NCBI GenBank assembly: GCA_009835005.1
Contig: WTFG01000001.1
Coordinates: 124,001 to 188,000, forward strand
From: Flavobacteriaceae bacterium Ap0902
GTDB lineage: Bacteria; Bacteroidota; Bacteroidia; Flavobacteriales; Weeksellaceae
Direction of reading: 5' to 3'
DNA: 64,000 bases
Shown here in pieces: positions 51,324-60,921 of the stretch (positions within the stretch are counted from its first letter, which is position 1; every line of letters begins with the position of its first letter). Under the pieces are notes generated by a model. It worked only from the letters and a program-made list of their open reading frames with translations, did no database searches and was not told the DNA's origin. The position numbers and the translations under genes were made by a program.

Positions 51324-52285
51324 TAATTGATTTTAGAGTAATGTATAAAATTTTTAAATAATTGAATTAAAATTAGATGCTGAATCAAGTTCCTTTAGAC
51401 TTGTAATGTAAAATAAAAATTAAGAAAAATGATAATAATAATGGATTGTTGGAATGTTGAGTAACTTTATTATTGAAAATAAAAAAGTTATCAATATTTC
51501 AATAATCAAAAAGAGAATAAGAGTTTAAGTACACTACTATCGAGTTCGAGTTTATAAATCATATGCTGATTCAGGCTTAAACTCTTTTTCATCATCCAAT
51601 CTCAAATAGAAATTAGGGTAGAACCCATTATTAAGGAATAGAGTTACATGATGAATTATTCTCAGCATGACACACGTTTATAAAAACGTTTAATTTATTA
51701 TGCGCTGTCCCCTTCAACTTGACTCAAGGTCTCAAATAAAATTTCTGTTCATTTTGGTTTGACCCAAAACGAACCAATTGCGAAGCACATCACGAATACC
51801 ATTAAAAATAAATAAAAAAGAACATGAGTAAAAGGTCAAGAAGACTTTCAAATGTTTTGCCAGAGGCAACGTCAAAATTTCTAAAATTGAAATCCCAGCG
51901 CTTTACCAACCACGTCAATTTATTAACGAAAATTTGACTAAACATAAAAAGCCTTCATTGGCTTCGAGTAAAACATTTCCGTTTTATAGATTCGTATTGA
52001 CTTTAATCGTAAATGTCAGAACGGAGGGAAATGTTGTTTTATATGTTTAAGAATTTTTGGCTAGCGACTATGAGGCTGGCTAAAGGGCTGGCAGCAGTCA
52101 AAAACTTCTGGTGCCTTGGCAAAACATTCTAAGACAACTTGATTTTTTGTTTCTTTTTTATCAAGAAAAAAGAAAGGAATTTGAAGTTTAAATGTATACT
52201 TGTTTCATCAAAGCAAAATGAGCATTATCCAATCAACTTAACTTATAGATTAGTAAAAACACAAAAAATATAAATCAAGAAACTT
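51324..52285. other. Gene-poor region of about 1 kb
   Basis: I find no supported gene. Short frames occur (36 codons from the ATG at about 51825; 39 codons from the ATG near 52012), but neither resembles a family I know. 51417-51510 carries repeated TGTTG units and an inverted repeat (ATTATTGAA/TTCAATAAT) like the pgk-rpiB gap. CTTGAT and ATCAAG near 52136-52166 enclose a T-rich stretch and could form a terminator-like hairpin. The region may be decayed accessory DNA that entered with the dpnI cassette. Confidence 0.4.
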
Positions 52286-52293
52286 TACTTTTG
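52286..52293 (+). promoter_or_regulatory. Putative -7 box of the MFS gene
   Basis: TACTTTTG matches TAnnTTTG and is 17 bp from the ATG at 52311. Confidence 0.5.
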
Positions 52294-52310
52294 CAATCTA
52301 AACCGACACC

Positions 52311-53555
52311 ATGCCCACATTAGATAAGAAGAAACCTATCGAACTTTTTGTAATTCCTGAGTTTAGGAATTTAATGTCTGGTAGATTTATGCTGATTATG
52401 GGATTGCGTATGATGGGTGCCTTGGTAGGTTGGTGGATTTATCAATTAACGGGAGACCCCTTCAGCATTGGATTAATCGGTTTGGCAGAGGTAATCCCAG
52501 CTGTGAGTTGTGCTCTGTTTGCAGGTCATGTGATAGATAATACAGAAAAGAAAACCCTGTTATTGATTTGTGTATATGGTTATTTATTGGTTGCTGGATT
52601 TCTGTTTTATTTGGCTTGGGCAGAAGACCATGGATTCACCAAAAAACAAGTAACCTACGCCATCTATGGCGCGATATTTTTAACAGGAATTACCCGCTCA
52701 TTTATTGGGCCCATTGTGCCTTCTATGATTCCTAGGGTGGTGAGCATGACTAATTTACCACCTGCGATTACCATCAATCAAGCCACTTTTTTAGGTGCTT
52801 CTGTTGCTGGACATGCAATAAGTGGTTTTTTAATTGCTTGGTTTGAGATTGAGGGTGCACTTTTGTTTATTATGGCACTAATCTTTGCTGGATCTATGTT
52901 CTTTTGGTTTATCAATGCGCATCCCTCTGAGGTTGAAAAGGGAAAAGTAAATATGTTCCAAAGTATCAAAGAGGGGATTGTATATATCAAAAACACCAGA
53001 GAATTGATTGGTGCGATGACACTGGATTTGTTTGCTGTGCTTTTTGGTGGGGCGGTAGCGATGGTGCCTGTGTATGCCACGGACATTTTGGATGCGGGGG
53101 CTCAAGGTTTTGGAATATTAAATGCGGGTACCGATATCGGGGCAATTTTGGTAATTAGTCTTTTGACCTTTTTCCCATTGAATAAAAACCAAGGTAAAAT
53201 CATGATTGGTTGTGTCGCAGGATTTGGTGCTTGTATCATTATTTTTGGTCTCTCAACTTTCTTCTGGTTATCCTTTTTTGCCTTAATGCTAAGTGGTGTT
53301 TTGGATGGAATAAGCATGGTGATTCGGGGAACGATTATTCAATTAAAAACACCAGATCATCTGCGAGGTCGGGTAATGAGTGTGAATACTATTTTTGTGA
53401 GTTCTAGCAATGAGTTAGGACAGTTTGAATCTGGTTTGGCGTCTCGTTTATTAGGCGTGGTGCCGTCGGTGGTTTTTGGTGGAACGATGACTTTGCTCAC
53501 AGCGACTACGGTTTGGTTTAAATTCCCTAAACTTCGCAAGATGACTTATAAATAA
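52311..53555 (+). CDS. MFS transporter
   Basis: 414 residues with about 12 membrane helices. The EntS-like/MFS_3 type is suggested by the N-terminal FRNLMSGRFMLIMGLRMMGALVGWWIYQ split over the first helix, the loop GHVIDNTEKKTLL in the place of the MFS G-x-x-x-D-R-x-G/R-R motif between helices 2 and 3, and the C-terminal DHLRGRVMSVNTIFVSSSNELGQFESG block. Substrates of this group include siderophores and drugs; the substrate here is unknown. A good -7 box precedes it. Confidence 0.88.
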   Translation: MPTLDKKKPIELFVIPEFRNLMSGRFMLIMGLRMMGALVGWWIYQLTGDPFSIGLIGLAEVIPAVSCALFAGHVIDNTEKKTLLLICVYGYLLVAGFLFYLAWAEDHGFTKKQVTYAIYGAIFLTGITRSFIGPIVPSMIPRVVSMTNLPPAITINQATFLGASVAGHAISGFLIAWFEIEGALLFIMALIFAGSMFFWFINAHPSEVEKGKVNMFQSIKEGIVYIKNTRELIGAMTLDLFAVLFGGAVAMVPVYATDILDAGAQGFGILNAGTDIGAILVISLLTFFPLNKNQGKIMIGCVAGFGACIIIFGLSTFFWLSFFALMLSGVLDGISMVIRGTIIQLKTPDHLRGRVMSVNTIFVSSSNELGQFESGLASRLLGVVPSVVFGGTMTLLTATTVWFKFPKLRKMTYK

Positions 53556-53615
53556 GGTTTTAATAAAAACCAATATATTATAACTTTAACTTTTAGATTA
53601 AAATGAAGTCACTTT

Positions 53616-54032
53616 ATGAAAAACATTATCTTATTATTCTCTATCAGCAGTTTAATATTCTCTTGTGAGCATCAAAAAGATAAAAAGGTCCAAAGTGTAC
53701 AAGAACAAAATATGGAACCTAAAACTTCTGGTCAAATAGAATCAGCGCCAAAAGTAGAACATATTACTATTAAAAATACAGAAACTTATGTCTATAATTT
53801 GGGAGGATTTGGAGATGAGGAAGGTGCTTTTGTAGGAAAAGAGCCTAAGCACGCAGAGGTGAGTGAAATGAGCAGAGATGAGAAATTGATTTATATATTA
53901 TACACCTATAAACCGACAAAAGGATTTGTAGGAGCGGATGAAGTAGAGTTGGTGACCATGAGAGGCTCGAGTGGAGATGCTTATAATCCTGATTCTGAAA
54001 TCATCATTCTGAAATTTAATGTGATTGAGTAA
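53616..54032 (+). CDS. Hypothetical lipoprotein
   Basis: 138 residues. The N-terminus MKNIILLFSISSLIFSC is a lipoprotein signal (lipobox IFSC, Cys 17), followed by a Lys/Gln-rich linker. The remaining 85 residues look like a small beta domain (VYNLGGFGDEEGAFV, KLIYILYTYKPTKGFVGADEVE, IIILKFNVIE), as in eukaryote-like or calcium-binding folds, but I do not recognise a family. It stands alone between the MFS gene and the structured repeat. Confidence 0.6.
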   Translation: MKNIILLFSISSLIFSCEHQKDKKVQSVQEQNMEPKTSGQIESAPKVEHITIKNTETYVYNLGGFGDEEGAFVGKEPKHAEVSEMSRDEKLIYILYTYKPTKGFVGADEVELVTMRGSSGDAYNPDSEIIILKFNVIE

Positions 54033-54126
54033 TTATATTTTTCAAATAAAATTCTAAATCTTGATATCAAAAATTACCTCAAACAATTCATAATTCCCAA
54101 AACTTCGCAAGATGCCGTTTATAAAT

Positions 54127-54270
54127 AGCCCTGATTGTAGTGGAAATCCTTTTTTGCTAAACCGTGAACAAATAACGACGAAAAAGAACGACCAAAGGAA
54201 GTTCCTTTTTCTAGATTATTTGTAAGGTTTGGGATAAAAGATTGAAACGAAAAGCAGGTTCCTGGCTCTT
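54127..54270. repeat. Structured intergenic repeat, copy 2
   Basis: Second copy of 1301-1444. The long hairpin is preserved: the CTATCC/GGATAG stem becomes CTAAACC/GGTTTGG, with changes on both arms, while ACAAATA/TATTTGT and AAAAAGAAC/GTTC(C)TTTTT are unchanged. AGCC at the start can pair with GGCT at the end. It ends 16 bp from the stop codon of nth. Confidence 0.75.
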
Positions 54271-54285
54271 AAATATTACTTTATA

Positions 54286-54930
54286 CTATTTCAAACTGTT
54301 GATAAAACTTTTTCTACCAATGGTTTTGGTGATGATATCTTTTTCTAATCTGTAACCTCTGGCTGGGGAATATTCTCTGCCGTAATAGATGATTTGCAGG
54401 TGTAATTTGTTCCATAATTCTCTGGGGAATAGTCTTTTGGCATCGCGTTCGGTTTGTTCTACGTTTTTACCATTAGAAAGATTCCAGCGCCACATAAGGC
54501 GATGTATATGCGTGTCTACGGGGAATGCGGGCACGTCAAAGGCTTGTGCCATCACCACAGAGGCGGTTTTGTGCCCTACGCCTGCCAGGGCTTCTAAATC
54601 TGTGAAATTCTGGGGGACTACGCCGTCATGCCTATCCATTAATTGATTGGCCATGAGGTGTAAGTTCTTGGCTTTGTTGTTGGTGAGTCCTATGCCTGTG
54701 ATGAGTTCCTTGATTTCCTCTGACGCTAATAGTGCCATTTTTTCTGCATTGTCTGCAACTTCAAATAAACCAGGCGTAATTTCATTGACTTTCTTGTCCG
54801 TTGTTTGTGCAGATAGCGCCACGGCAACCAAAAGGGTAAAGGGGTCTTTATGCGTTAAGGCGGGTTCTACAGAAGGATAAATTTCTTCTAGGGTGTCTAT
54901 TACAAATTGAACTTTTTCTTTTTTGGTCAT
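54286..54930 (-). CDS. nth: Endonuclease III without iron-sulfur cysteines
   Basis: 214 residues from the ATG at 54930. The helix-hairpin-helix motif LAGVGHKTASVVMAQ contains the catalytic Lys, and FPVDTHIHR carries the catalytic Asp, so glycosylase and lyase activity on oxidised pyrimidines are expected. The C-terminal four-cysteine 4Fe-4S loop of E. coli Nth is absent; instead the tail reads YYGREYSPARGYRLEKDI and continues without Cys. The frame stays open far upstream to 55419 across the start of the DAHP synthase gene, but that extension is not Nth-like. A TAATTTTG -7 box lies at 54967-54974. Confidence 0.93.
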   Translation of the reverse strand: MTKKEKVQFVIDTLEEIYPSVEPALTHKDPFTLLVAVALSAQTTDKKVNEITPGLFEVADNAEKMALLASEEIKELITGIGLTNNKAKNLHLMANQLMDRHDGVVPQNFTDLEALAGVGHKTASVVMAQAFDVPAFPVDTHIHRLMWRWNLSNGKNVEQTERDAKRLFPRELWNKLHLQIIYYGREYSPARGYRLEKDIITKTIGRKSFINSLK

Positions 54931-54966
54931 TGATCTTGGCTTGGTAAATGAATGATTGCGTTGTTT

Positions 54967-54974
54967 CAAAATTA
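54967..54974 (-). promoter_or_regulatory. Putative -7 box of nth
   Basis: TAATTTTG on the - strand, 36 bp from the ATG at 54930. Confidence 0.4.
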
Positions 54975-55158
54975 AGACTTTTTGGGTGGAATAAATATTG
55001 TAAAGGATAAAAAGTATTTTTAGTGGTAATTTTACAAAGAGAAAAAGTATATTTAAAAAAAGTGAAAATTTCTGTGATTGCATTGTATATAGCAAGAATG
55101 TAGTTGGATAGGATGAATGAACATGGATTGAATCGCAGAAATGAGTTAATTTTATTTT

Positions 55159-56232
55159 ATGGAAACAAAGAATTGGATCAAGGATTTTAATAATCCTTTG
55201 ATGATAGCGGGCCCATGTAGCGCAGAAAGTGAATTGCAAATGATGACGATTGCAGAGCAAATGCCTAAGGATGTAGAGATTTTTCGTGCGGGGATTTGGA
55301 AACCTAGAACCAAGCCTAATTCCTTTGAGGGTGTGGGTGCCATTGGGCTTAATTGGTTGAAGCGTGTGGGCGATGAATTTGGTATTAAAACGACGACGGA
55401 GGTGGCTACGGCGAATCACGTGAAGTTGGCGTTGGAATATGATATAGATATTCTATGGATTGGGGCTAGAACTACGGTGAATCCTTTCCAAGTGCAAGAA
55501 ATTGCAGAGGCTTTGCGTGATACAGATAAAATTGTGTTGGTGAAAAATCCTGTGAATCCTGATTTGGAATTATGGATTGGGGCTTTGGAGAGATTAAATC
55601 AACAGGGCATCAAGAATTTAGGGGTAATTCATAGAGGGTTTTCTACTTATAAAAAAGATAAATATAGAAATCAACCGCAATGGCAGATTGCTTTAGATTT
55701 CAGAAATCGTTTTCCTGATATTCCGATTATTGGGGATCCTTCTCATATTGCTGGTACAAGGGATTTAATAGAGGAGGTTTCACAAAAGGCCTTTAATTTT
55801 GGTTTTGATGGGTTGATGGTAGAAACGCATCATAATCCAGATGAGGCTTGGTCTGATGCTAAACAACAGATTACACCCCACCGTTTACAAGAGATCATGG
55901 AGCATTTGCAAGTAAGGTCGGTAAATGATGAAAATCAAGATTATCACCAAGCGTTAGAAGTTTACCGCAATCAATTGGATGACAAGGATAGACAAGTGCT
56001 GGAGATGTTATCTGAACGTATGCGTATTGCAGAGGAAATTGGTGAATTAAAGAAAAAACATAATATTACGGTGTTTCAGCCTAAAAGATGGGGAGAGATT
56101 AGAGATTATATGCATGAATTAGCCCATAAATATGGATTAACGCCTGAATTTATAGAGGAATATTTGGCCGCGGTACACCAAGAATCTATCAAAGTACAGA
56201 ATAGCGTAATGAATGAAAACATAGACTCATGA
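55159..56232 (+). CDS. Bifunctional DAHP synthase / chorismate mutase
   Basis: 357 residues. Residues about 10-260 are a type I-beta DAHP synthase (MIAGPCSAESELQMM, GIWKPRTKPNSFEGVG, LVKNPVNPDLELWIGALER, GDPSHIAGTRDLIEE), which condenses PEP and erythrose 4-phosphate at the entry of the shikimate pathway. Residues about 265-350 are an AroQ-type chorismate mutase (YRNQLDDKDRQVLEMLSERM, EIGELKKKHNITVF), which leads to prephenate. The fusion is widespread in Bacteroidota and allows feedback through the mutase domain. It overlaps rsgA as ATGA. Confidence 0.94.
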   Translation: METKNWIKDFNNPLMIAGPCSAESELQMMTIAEQMPKDVEIFRAGIWKPRTKPNSFEGVGAIGLNWLKRVGDEFGIKTTTEVATANHVKLALEYDIDILWIGARTTVNPFQVQEIAEALRDTDKIVLVKNPVNPDLELWIGALERLNQQGIKNLGVIHRGFSTYKKDKYRNQPQWQIALDFRNRFPDIPIIGDPSHIAGTRDLIEEVSQKAFNFGFDGLMVETHHNPDEAWSDAKQQITPHRLQEIMEHLQVRSVNDENQDYHQALEVYRNQLDDKDRQVLEMLSERMRIAEEIGELKKKHNITVFQPKRWGEIRDYMHELAHKYGLTPEFIEEYLAAVHQESIKVQNSVMNENIDS

Positions 56233-57164
56233 AAGGTTTAGTCACAAAATCTACGGGTAGTTGGTACACGGTGAGAGATGAAAACGGTAATGACTACAAG
56301 GCTAGAATTCGGGGTAAGTTCAGGCTAGATCAAATTAAACATACCAATCCACTTGCGGTGGGGGATTATGTAGAAATTGATTTGGATAAAGATGATATCG
56401 CAGTGATTACCGATATCCATCCCAGACAGAATTACCTGATTCGTAGATCTGTGAATTTGTCTAAAAAAACGCATATTATCGCTTCTAATATAGAGTTGGC
56501 TTTCTTAATCGCCACCGTCTCTAACCCAAGAACTTCTACAGGATTTATTGATCGATTCCTAGTAACTTGTGAAGCTTATCAAATTCCTATTATGCTTGTT
56601 TTTAATAAACTCGATGAATGGCAAGAGGAAGAAAAAGAAATTCATGAGGAAATGAAAGGGCTTTATGAATCTATCGGCTATGAAACCATGGCAGTATCTG
56701 CGCTAGAAGGTCAAGGAATGGATGATTTAAAATCTAAATTAATTGATAAAGTGAGTTTGGTGGCAGGTCATTCTGGCGTTGGTAAATCTACTTTGGTCAA
56801 TGCCCTTTCGCCTGATTTAAACTTAAAAACCAAAGGCATTTCTGGGTTTAATAAAAAAGGACAACATACGACTACTTTTGCCCAAATGTATGAATGGCCT
56901 TTTGGGGGATATATCATCGATACGCCTGGGATTAAGGAATTTGGTCTGGTAGATATGGCCAAAGAAGAAGTGCAAGATTATTTTCCAGAGATTTTTGCCT
57001 TAAAAGAGGAATGTAAGTTTTATAATTGTATACATACCATAGAGCCTAAATGTGCTGTGCGCAAGGCGGTGGAAGATGGGGATGTGGCCACCAGTAGGTA
57101 TGAAAGTTATTTAACGTTTTTAGAAGAAGCAGAAGCGTATGAGAGCGATTATTCAAAGGGTTAA
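56229..57164 (+). CDS. rsgA: Ribosome small-subunit GTPase A
   Basis: 311 residues of the circularly permuted GTPase RsgA, which assists late 30S maturation. An N-terminal OB fold (about 1-70, TKSTGSWYTVRDENG) is followed by the GTPase with the G4 motif NKLDEW before G1 GHSGVGKST and G3 DTPG, as the permutation requires. A C-terminal zinc finger CKFYNCIHTIEPKC completes it. Its end overlaps the dtd start by 26 bp. Confidence 0.96.
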   Translation: MKGLVTKSTGSWYTVRDENGNDYKARIRGKFRLDQIKHTNPLAVGDYVEIDLDKDDIAVITDIHPRQNYLIRRSVNLSKKTHIIASNIELAFLIATVSNPRTSTGFIDRFLVTCEAYQIPIMLVFNKLDEWQEEEKEIHEEMKGLYESIGYETMAVSALEGQGMDDLKSKLIDKVSLVAGHSGVGKSTLVNALSPDLNLKTKGISGFNKKGQHTTTFAQMYEWPFGGYIIDTPGIKEFGLVDMAKEEVQDYFPEIFALKEECKFYNCIHTIEPKCAVRKAVEDGDVATSRYESYLTFLEEAEAYESDYSKG

Positions 57165-57594
57165 ACGTGCGAGTGTCACCGTTGAAGAGCAAGTGATTGG
57201 TAACATCAATCAAGGACTTTTAGTTCTAATTGGTTTTGAAGCCGAAGAAAATCAAGATGATTTTGACTGGATGATTAAGAAAATTACGCAATTAAGAATC
57301 TTTAATGATGCAGAAGGAGTGATGAATCTTTCCCTTCTAGATATCAAGGGTGAGTTGCTGGTGGTGAGTCAATTCACGCTACATGCAAACAGCAAAAAAG
57401 GGAATAGACCTTCTTATATACGTGCCGCAAAGCCTGATGTGGCGATACCCTATTATGAGAAATTTGTTCAAGAAATTCAGCAATCCGCCCCCACTAAAGT
57501 ACAAACAGGAGAATTTGGAGCAGATATGCAAGTATCGTTATTGAATGATGGGCCTGTGACGATAATTTTAGATTCAAAACAAAAGGATTTTTAA
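57139..57594 (+). CDS. dtd: D-aminoacyl-tRNA deacylase
   Basis: 151 residues; removes D-amino acids (and glycine from tRNA-Ala) from mis-charged tRNA. MRAIIQRVKRASVTVEEQ at the N-terminus, the active-site strand VVSQFTLHANSKKGNRPSY and the C-terminal NDGPVTIILDS with the Gly-cisPro motif are all typical. The ATG lies within the last codons of rsgA, so translation is probably coupled. Confidence 0.95.
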   Translation: MRAIIQRVKRASVTVEEQVIGNINQGLLVLIGFEAEENQDDFDWMIKKITQLRIFNDAEGVMNLSLLDIKGELLVVSQFTLHANSKKGNRPSYIRAAKPDVAIPYYEKFVQEIQQSAPTKVQTGEFGADMQVSLLNDGPVTIILDSKQKDF

Positions 57595-57619
57595 TCTAAG
57601 ATTGCTTTTAAAGTAGCGT

Positions 57620-58108
57620 TTAATGCTTACGCAATACGGTGGCATAGAACAGGGTTATCAATGTTCCGAAAAGAAATAACAAGAAGGGGAAAAACCAGAG
57701 GCTATTGCTCAGGGTAAAAACGCTGGCTATGCTAGAATCCATCTTTAAGGTTTCTACTAAATAAATTTGTAGGTTTTCTAAATAGTTGGGCGTTACCAAT
57801 TGATGAATGACGAATTGAATAGGAATATTCAAAAGCGTGATTAAAATCGTAAGGGCCATTCCAGAATTAAAAGCATGTTTAAACTTAAAACGCTTTTTGA
57901 ATCGGTGGCTTCTTTTGTTAAAAAAAAATAGTAAATAACAAACCATGGCTGGAATCAGGAATAGAGAAGTAAAGAATAAGTGATTTTCAAAGTTTTTGAG
58001 TTCATGCCAACCTGCTTCCACTTCTATGACTGCCCATAATAGGAATACCAGAGTGAAAATAAGCGCCCACCAAATCTCATACTTTGTCCAATAGCGTCTG
58101 CTAAACAT
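57620..58108 (-). CDS. DUF4199-like membrane protein
   Basis: 162 residues with four predicted membrane helices (about 12-29, 43-62, 80-100, 136-158) and a basic loop NKRSHRFKKRFKFKHAF between helices 2 and 3. Length and topology fit the DUF4199 proteins common in Bacteroidota, of unknown function. It lies 17 bp after metG on the same strand and may be co-transcribed with it. Confidence 0.6.
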   Translation of the reverse strand: MFSRRYWTKYEIWWALIFTLVFLLWAVIEVEAGWHELKNFENHLFFTSLFLIPAMVCYLLFFFNKRSHRFKKRFKFKHAFNSGMALTILITLLNIPIQFVIHQLVTPNYLENLQIYLVETLKMDSSIASVFTLSNSLWFFPFLLFLFGTLITLFYATVLRKH

Positions 58109-58125
58109 AATTAAAAATACATCAA

Positions 58126-60159
58126 TTAAACTATTTGCGAACCGTTTTCTACCTCATCTTCTGGATTTACAAATGTTAATTTACCATCGGGCTTATCTGT
58201 AAATAATAACATCCCTTGGCTTTCTACCCCACGAATTTTGCGAGGGGCTAGGTTTACTAAAACTGTACATTTTTTGCCAATCACCTCTTCTGGAGAAAAA
58301 CTTTCTGCAATGCCAGAAACAATGGTTCTTACATCAATCCCTGTATCCACCTTTAATTCTAATAATTTATCTGCTTTTTCTACCTTTTTGGCTTCTAAAA
58401 TGGTTCCCACCCGCATATCGATTTTTTGAAAATCATCAAACGTGCATTCTTCTTTCTCTGGTTTTGCGTTAGGGTTGGTCATTTTATTTTTGAGTTTAGT
58501 TTCCTTTAATTTATTCAATTGATTTTCAATGGCTTCATCTTCTATTTTTTCAAATAAAAGTTCAGATTTATTGATTTGATGACCAGCATGGATATAACGA
58601 TCAGCTGTGATGAGATCATTCCAATTGCTTTTTTCTAAGCCAAGAATAGAGAGCATTTTATCTGCTGCATTTGGCAAGAATGGTTCTGCTGTTTGCGCTA
58701 ATAAAGCGACTATTTGCGCTGCCGCATTCATGATGGCTGGTACCTTTTCTGGCTCTGTTTTAATCTTTTTCCAAGGCTCTTGTGCTTGCAAGAATTGATT
58801 TCCTAATCTCGCTAGATTCATAAATTCTGCTAGCGCATTTCTAAATTCGAACTTTTCTAGATATACGCCTATTCTCTTAGGAAATTGGTGGAGGTCTTTT
58901 AACTCTTCAAAGGTTGCTGAAGCCTCTGGTACTTTTCCTTCATAATATTTATCCGTCAATACCATGACACGGTTAAAGAAGTTTCCTAAAATACCTACGA
59001 GTTCAGAGTTATTTTTGGTTTGAAAATCCTTCCAAGTGAAGTTATTATCCTTGGTTTCTGGCATATTGGCTGTTAATACAAAACGCAATACATCCTGTTT
59101 TCCAGGGAAATCTTCTACATATTCATGTGCCCAAACGGCATGATTTCTAGAGGTAGAAATTTTATCATTTTCTAAATTCAAGAATTCATTGGCTGGTACA
59201 TTGGTAGGTAATATATAATCGCCATGGGCTTTTAACATCACAGGGAATATCACACAATGAAACACAATATTATCTTTCCCGATAAAGTGAATTAACTCTG
59301 TGCTCTCATCTTGCCAATATGGTTTCCAATCCTTTCCATTTTCTTCTGCCCATTTTTGGGTAGCAGAAATATAACCTATGGGCGCATCAAACCAAACATA
59401 TAAGACTTTACCTGCGGCATCATCCAAGGGTACTTGCACGCCCCAATCTAAATCTCTGGTCATCGCTCTAGGCTTTAAACCATCATCTAACCAAGATTTC
59501 ACTTGTCCAAGCACATTAGATTTCCAATCGCCTTTGTGCTCTTCTACGGCCCATGCTCTTAAAAAGTCTTCATATTGATCAAGAGGAAGTGACCAGTTTT
59601 TAGTTTTTCTTAAAACAGGTTTGTTTCCGCTCAAGGCAGACCTAGGGTTGATCAGCTCACTAGGGCTTAGCGTGGTACCACATACCTCGCATTGATCCCC
59701 ATACGCATCTGGGTTACCACAATTAGGGCATTCCCCAATGATATATCTATCTGCTAAGAATTCCCCAGCCTCCTCATCATAATATTGTTCTGTCACAGCC
59801 TCTTCAAAAATTCCTTTCTCATAAAGGTTCATAAAGAAATCTGCCGCATTCTTGTGATGATGCTTAGAAGAAGTTCTATCATAAATGTCAAAAGTGATTC
59901 CTAATTCCTCAAACGTGCTCTTAATTTGCTCATGGTATCTATCTACAATGGCTTGTGCTGTGGTACTTTCTTTTTTGGCACGAATCGTCACAGGGATTCC
60001 ATGCTCATCAGAACCACCTACAAACAACACATCTTCTCCTTTTCTCCTTAAATATCTAGCATAAATATCCGCGGGAATATAAACACCAGCCAAATGTCCA
60101 ATATGAATAGGACCATTCGCATAGGGTAGGGCAGAGGTAATTGTGTATCTTTTTGACAT
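58126..60159 (-). CDS. metG: Methionyl-tRNA synthetase
   Basis: 677 residues, the long MetG form. The HIGH motif is in [12 protein letters not shown], the zinc knuckle is [18 protein letters not shown] (about 144-161), the KMSKS loop appears as KISTSR, and residues about 575-677 form the C-terminal tRNA-binding/dimerisation domain ([20 protein letters not shown]). It charges initiator and elongator tRNA-Met. A TAACTTTG -7 box lies at 60183-60190. Confidence 0.97.
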   Translation of the reverse strand: MSKRYTITSALPYANGPIHIGHLAGVYIPADIYARYLRRKGEDVLFVGGSDEHGIPVTIRAKKESTTAQAIVDRYHEQIKSTFEELGITFDIYDRTSSKHHHKNAADFFMNLYEKGIFEEAVTEQYYDEEAGEFLADRYIIGECPNCGNPDAYGDQCEVCGTTLSPSELINPRSALSGNKPVLRKTKNWSLPLDQYEDFLRAWAVEEHKGDWKSNVLGQVKSWLDDGLKPRAMTRDLDWGVQVPLDDAAGKVLYVWFDAPIGYISATQKWAEENGKDWKPYWQDESTELIHFIGKDNIVFHCVIFPVMLKAHGDYILPTNVPANEFLNLENDKISTSRNHAVWAHEYVEDFPGKQDVLRFVLTANMPETKDNNFTWKDFQTKNNSELVGILGNFFNRVMVLTDKYYEGKVPEASATFEELKDLHQFPKRIGVYLEKFEFRNALAEFMNLARLGNQFLQAQEPWKKIKTEPEKVPAIMNAAAQIVALLAQTAEPFLPNAADKMLSILGLEKSNWNDLITADRYIHAGHQINKSELLFEKIEDEAIENQLNKLKETKLKNKMTNPNAKPEKEECTFDDFQKIDMRVGTILEAKKVEKADKLLELKVDTGIDVRTIVSGIAESFSPEEVIGKKCTVLVNLAPRKIRGVESQGMLLFTDKPDGKLTFVNPEDEVENGSQIV

Positions 60160-60182
60160 ATTTTCAAGAATAAGCTAGAATA

Positions 60183-60190
60183 CAAAGTTA
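60183..60190 (-). promoter_or_regulatory. Putative -7 box of metG
   Basis: TAACTTTG on the - strand, 23 bp from the ATG at 60159. The rest of the 300-bp gap up to the GNAT gene shows no gene or RNA I can name. Confidence 0.4.
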
Positions 60191-60413
60191 ATAAGATTTG
60201 TAAAATTCTCTTTTGATTAACGCATTTTATTTGATAATTATATTTAAGACGCTAGAAAACGAATAATTAATAGCATGCTTATATGTGAAAATTGTTTTTG
60301 AGATATCGTTTAATTATAAAGCATTATTCTTTTTAATAATTTAATATACTTTTAATAGGACTTATGCTATGGATAGCGTATATTGTTGATTATAAAACGT
60401 ATGTATAATACAA

Positions 60414-60444
60414 TTGATTCATTTTTGTAAATTTTTTAACTTTG
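60414..60444 (+). promoter_or_regulatory. Promoter of the small GNAT gene
   Basis: TTG (60414-60416) and TAACTTTG (60437-60444) are 20 bp apart, fitting the Bacteroidota -33/-7 pattern; the ATG is at 60460. Confidence 0.6.
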
Positions 60445-60459
60445 GTAAAAACAATAATT

Positions 60460-60741
60460 ATGGCAAAATATAAAGTAGAACATGTGAGTAAAAGAAGGTT
60501 TGAACTTCAAAATCAAGAAGGCAAAACAGTAGGTTACATGGATTATCATGAGGGCGTTGGCAGCTTACATTTTGATTTTGTCTATGTAGATCCTTCTTAT
60601 AGAGGTGAGAAAGTAGGAGTAGAAATTGTGAAGGAAGGAATCAAGATGGCCAAAGAAAGGAAGTTGAAACCTCAACCCATCTGTAGTTATGCCGCAATTA
60701 TCATGAGACGTAATAAATGGCCAGAGGAGTTTGTAGGATAA
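60460..60741 (+). CDS. Small GNAT-fold acetyltransferase (YjdJ/Gcn5-like)
   Basis: 93 residues from the ATG at 60460, chosen over an in-frame TTG 18 bp upstream because the promoter box lies over that TTG. The short GNAT form is recognisable: strand pair VGYMDYHEGVGSLHFDFVYV, motif A in YRGEKVGVEIVKEGIKMA (acetyl-CoA pyrophosphate loop RGEKVG), and the C-terminal KPQPICSYAAIIMRRN with the conserved Cys. Proteins of this size acetylate unknown substrates. Confidence 0.82.
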   Translation: MAKYKVEHVSKRRFELQNQEGKTVGYMDYHEGVGSLHFDFVYVDPSYRGEKVGVEIVKEGIKMAKERKLKPQPICSYAAIIMRRNKWPEEFVG

Positions 60742-60757
60742 ATTTTGAACATAAAAT

Positions 60758-60783
60758 AAGCCACATTCTCTAAAACATGGCTT
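60758..60783 (-). terminator. Terminator between the GNAT gene and tRNA-Arg
   Basis: AAGCCA (60758-60763) can pair with TGGCTT (60778-60783) over a 14-base loop; on the - strand it is followed by ATTTTATG, so it may end the tRNA-Arg transcript. Confidence 0.5.
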
Positions 60784-60796
60784 TGATTCTATCTTG

Positions 60797-60870
60797 TGAC
60801 CGCGGAAGGAGTCGAACCCTCAACCTTCAGAGCCGTAATCTGACGCTCTATCCAATTGAGCTACGCGGCC
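60797..60870 (-). tRNA. tRNA-Arg (ACG)
   Basis: A 74-nt cloverleaf on the - strand: acceptor GGCCGCG/CGCGGTC (one G-T pair), D arm AGCTCAATTGGATAGAGC, anticodon stem TCAGA/TCTGA around the loop TTACGGC with anticodon ACG (read as ICG), T arm GGGTTCGACTCC. Discriminator A; CCA not encoded. Confidence 0.96.
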
Positions 60871-60882
60871 GTAATAGGATTG

Positions 60883-60909
60883 CAAATATATAAATAATTT
60901 TGAATTCAA
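60883..60909 (-). promoter_or_regulatory. Promoter of tRNA-Arg
   Basis: TATATTTG (60883-60890) with TTG (60907-60909) on the - strand, 16 bp apart. On the + strand a TAATTTTG box (60895-60902) for the divergent binding-protein gene overlaps it. Confidence 0.6.
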
Positions 60910-60921
60910 CCCTTTACAAAG

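Noticed and set aside
51324-52285. Insertion sequence or transposase remnant
   Set aside because: No transposase motif or terminal inverted repeats could be recognised; the short frames at 51825 and 52012 are not convincing genes.
53556-53575. Terminator after the MFS gene (GGTTTT/AAAACC)
   Set aside because: The stem is short and no T run follows, so it cannot be told from chance in this AT-rich DNA.
54931-55419. 163-codon N-terminal extension of nth
   Set aside because: It overlaps the start of the DAHP synthase gene on the other strand, and Nth homology begins at MTKKEKVQFVID; the -7 box at 54967 also favours the shorter start.
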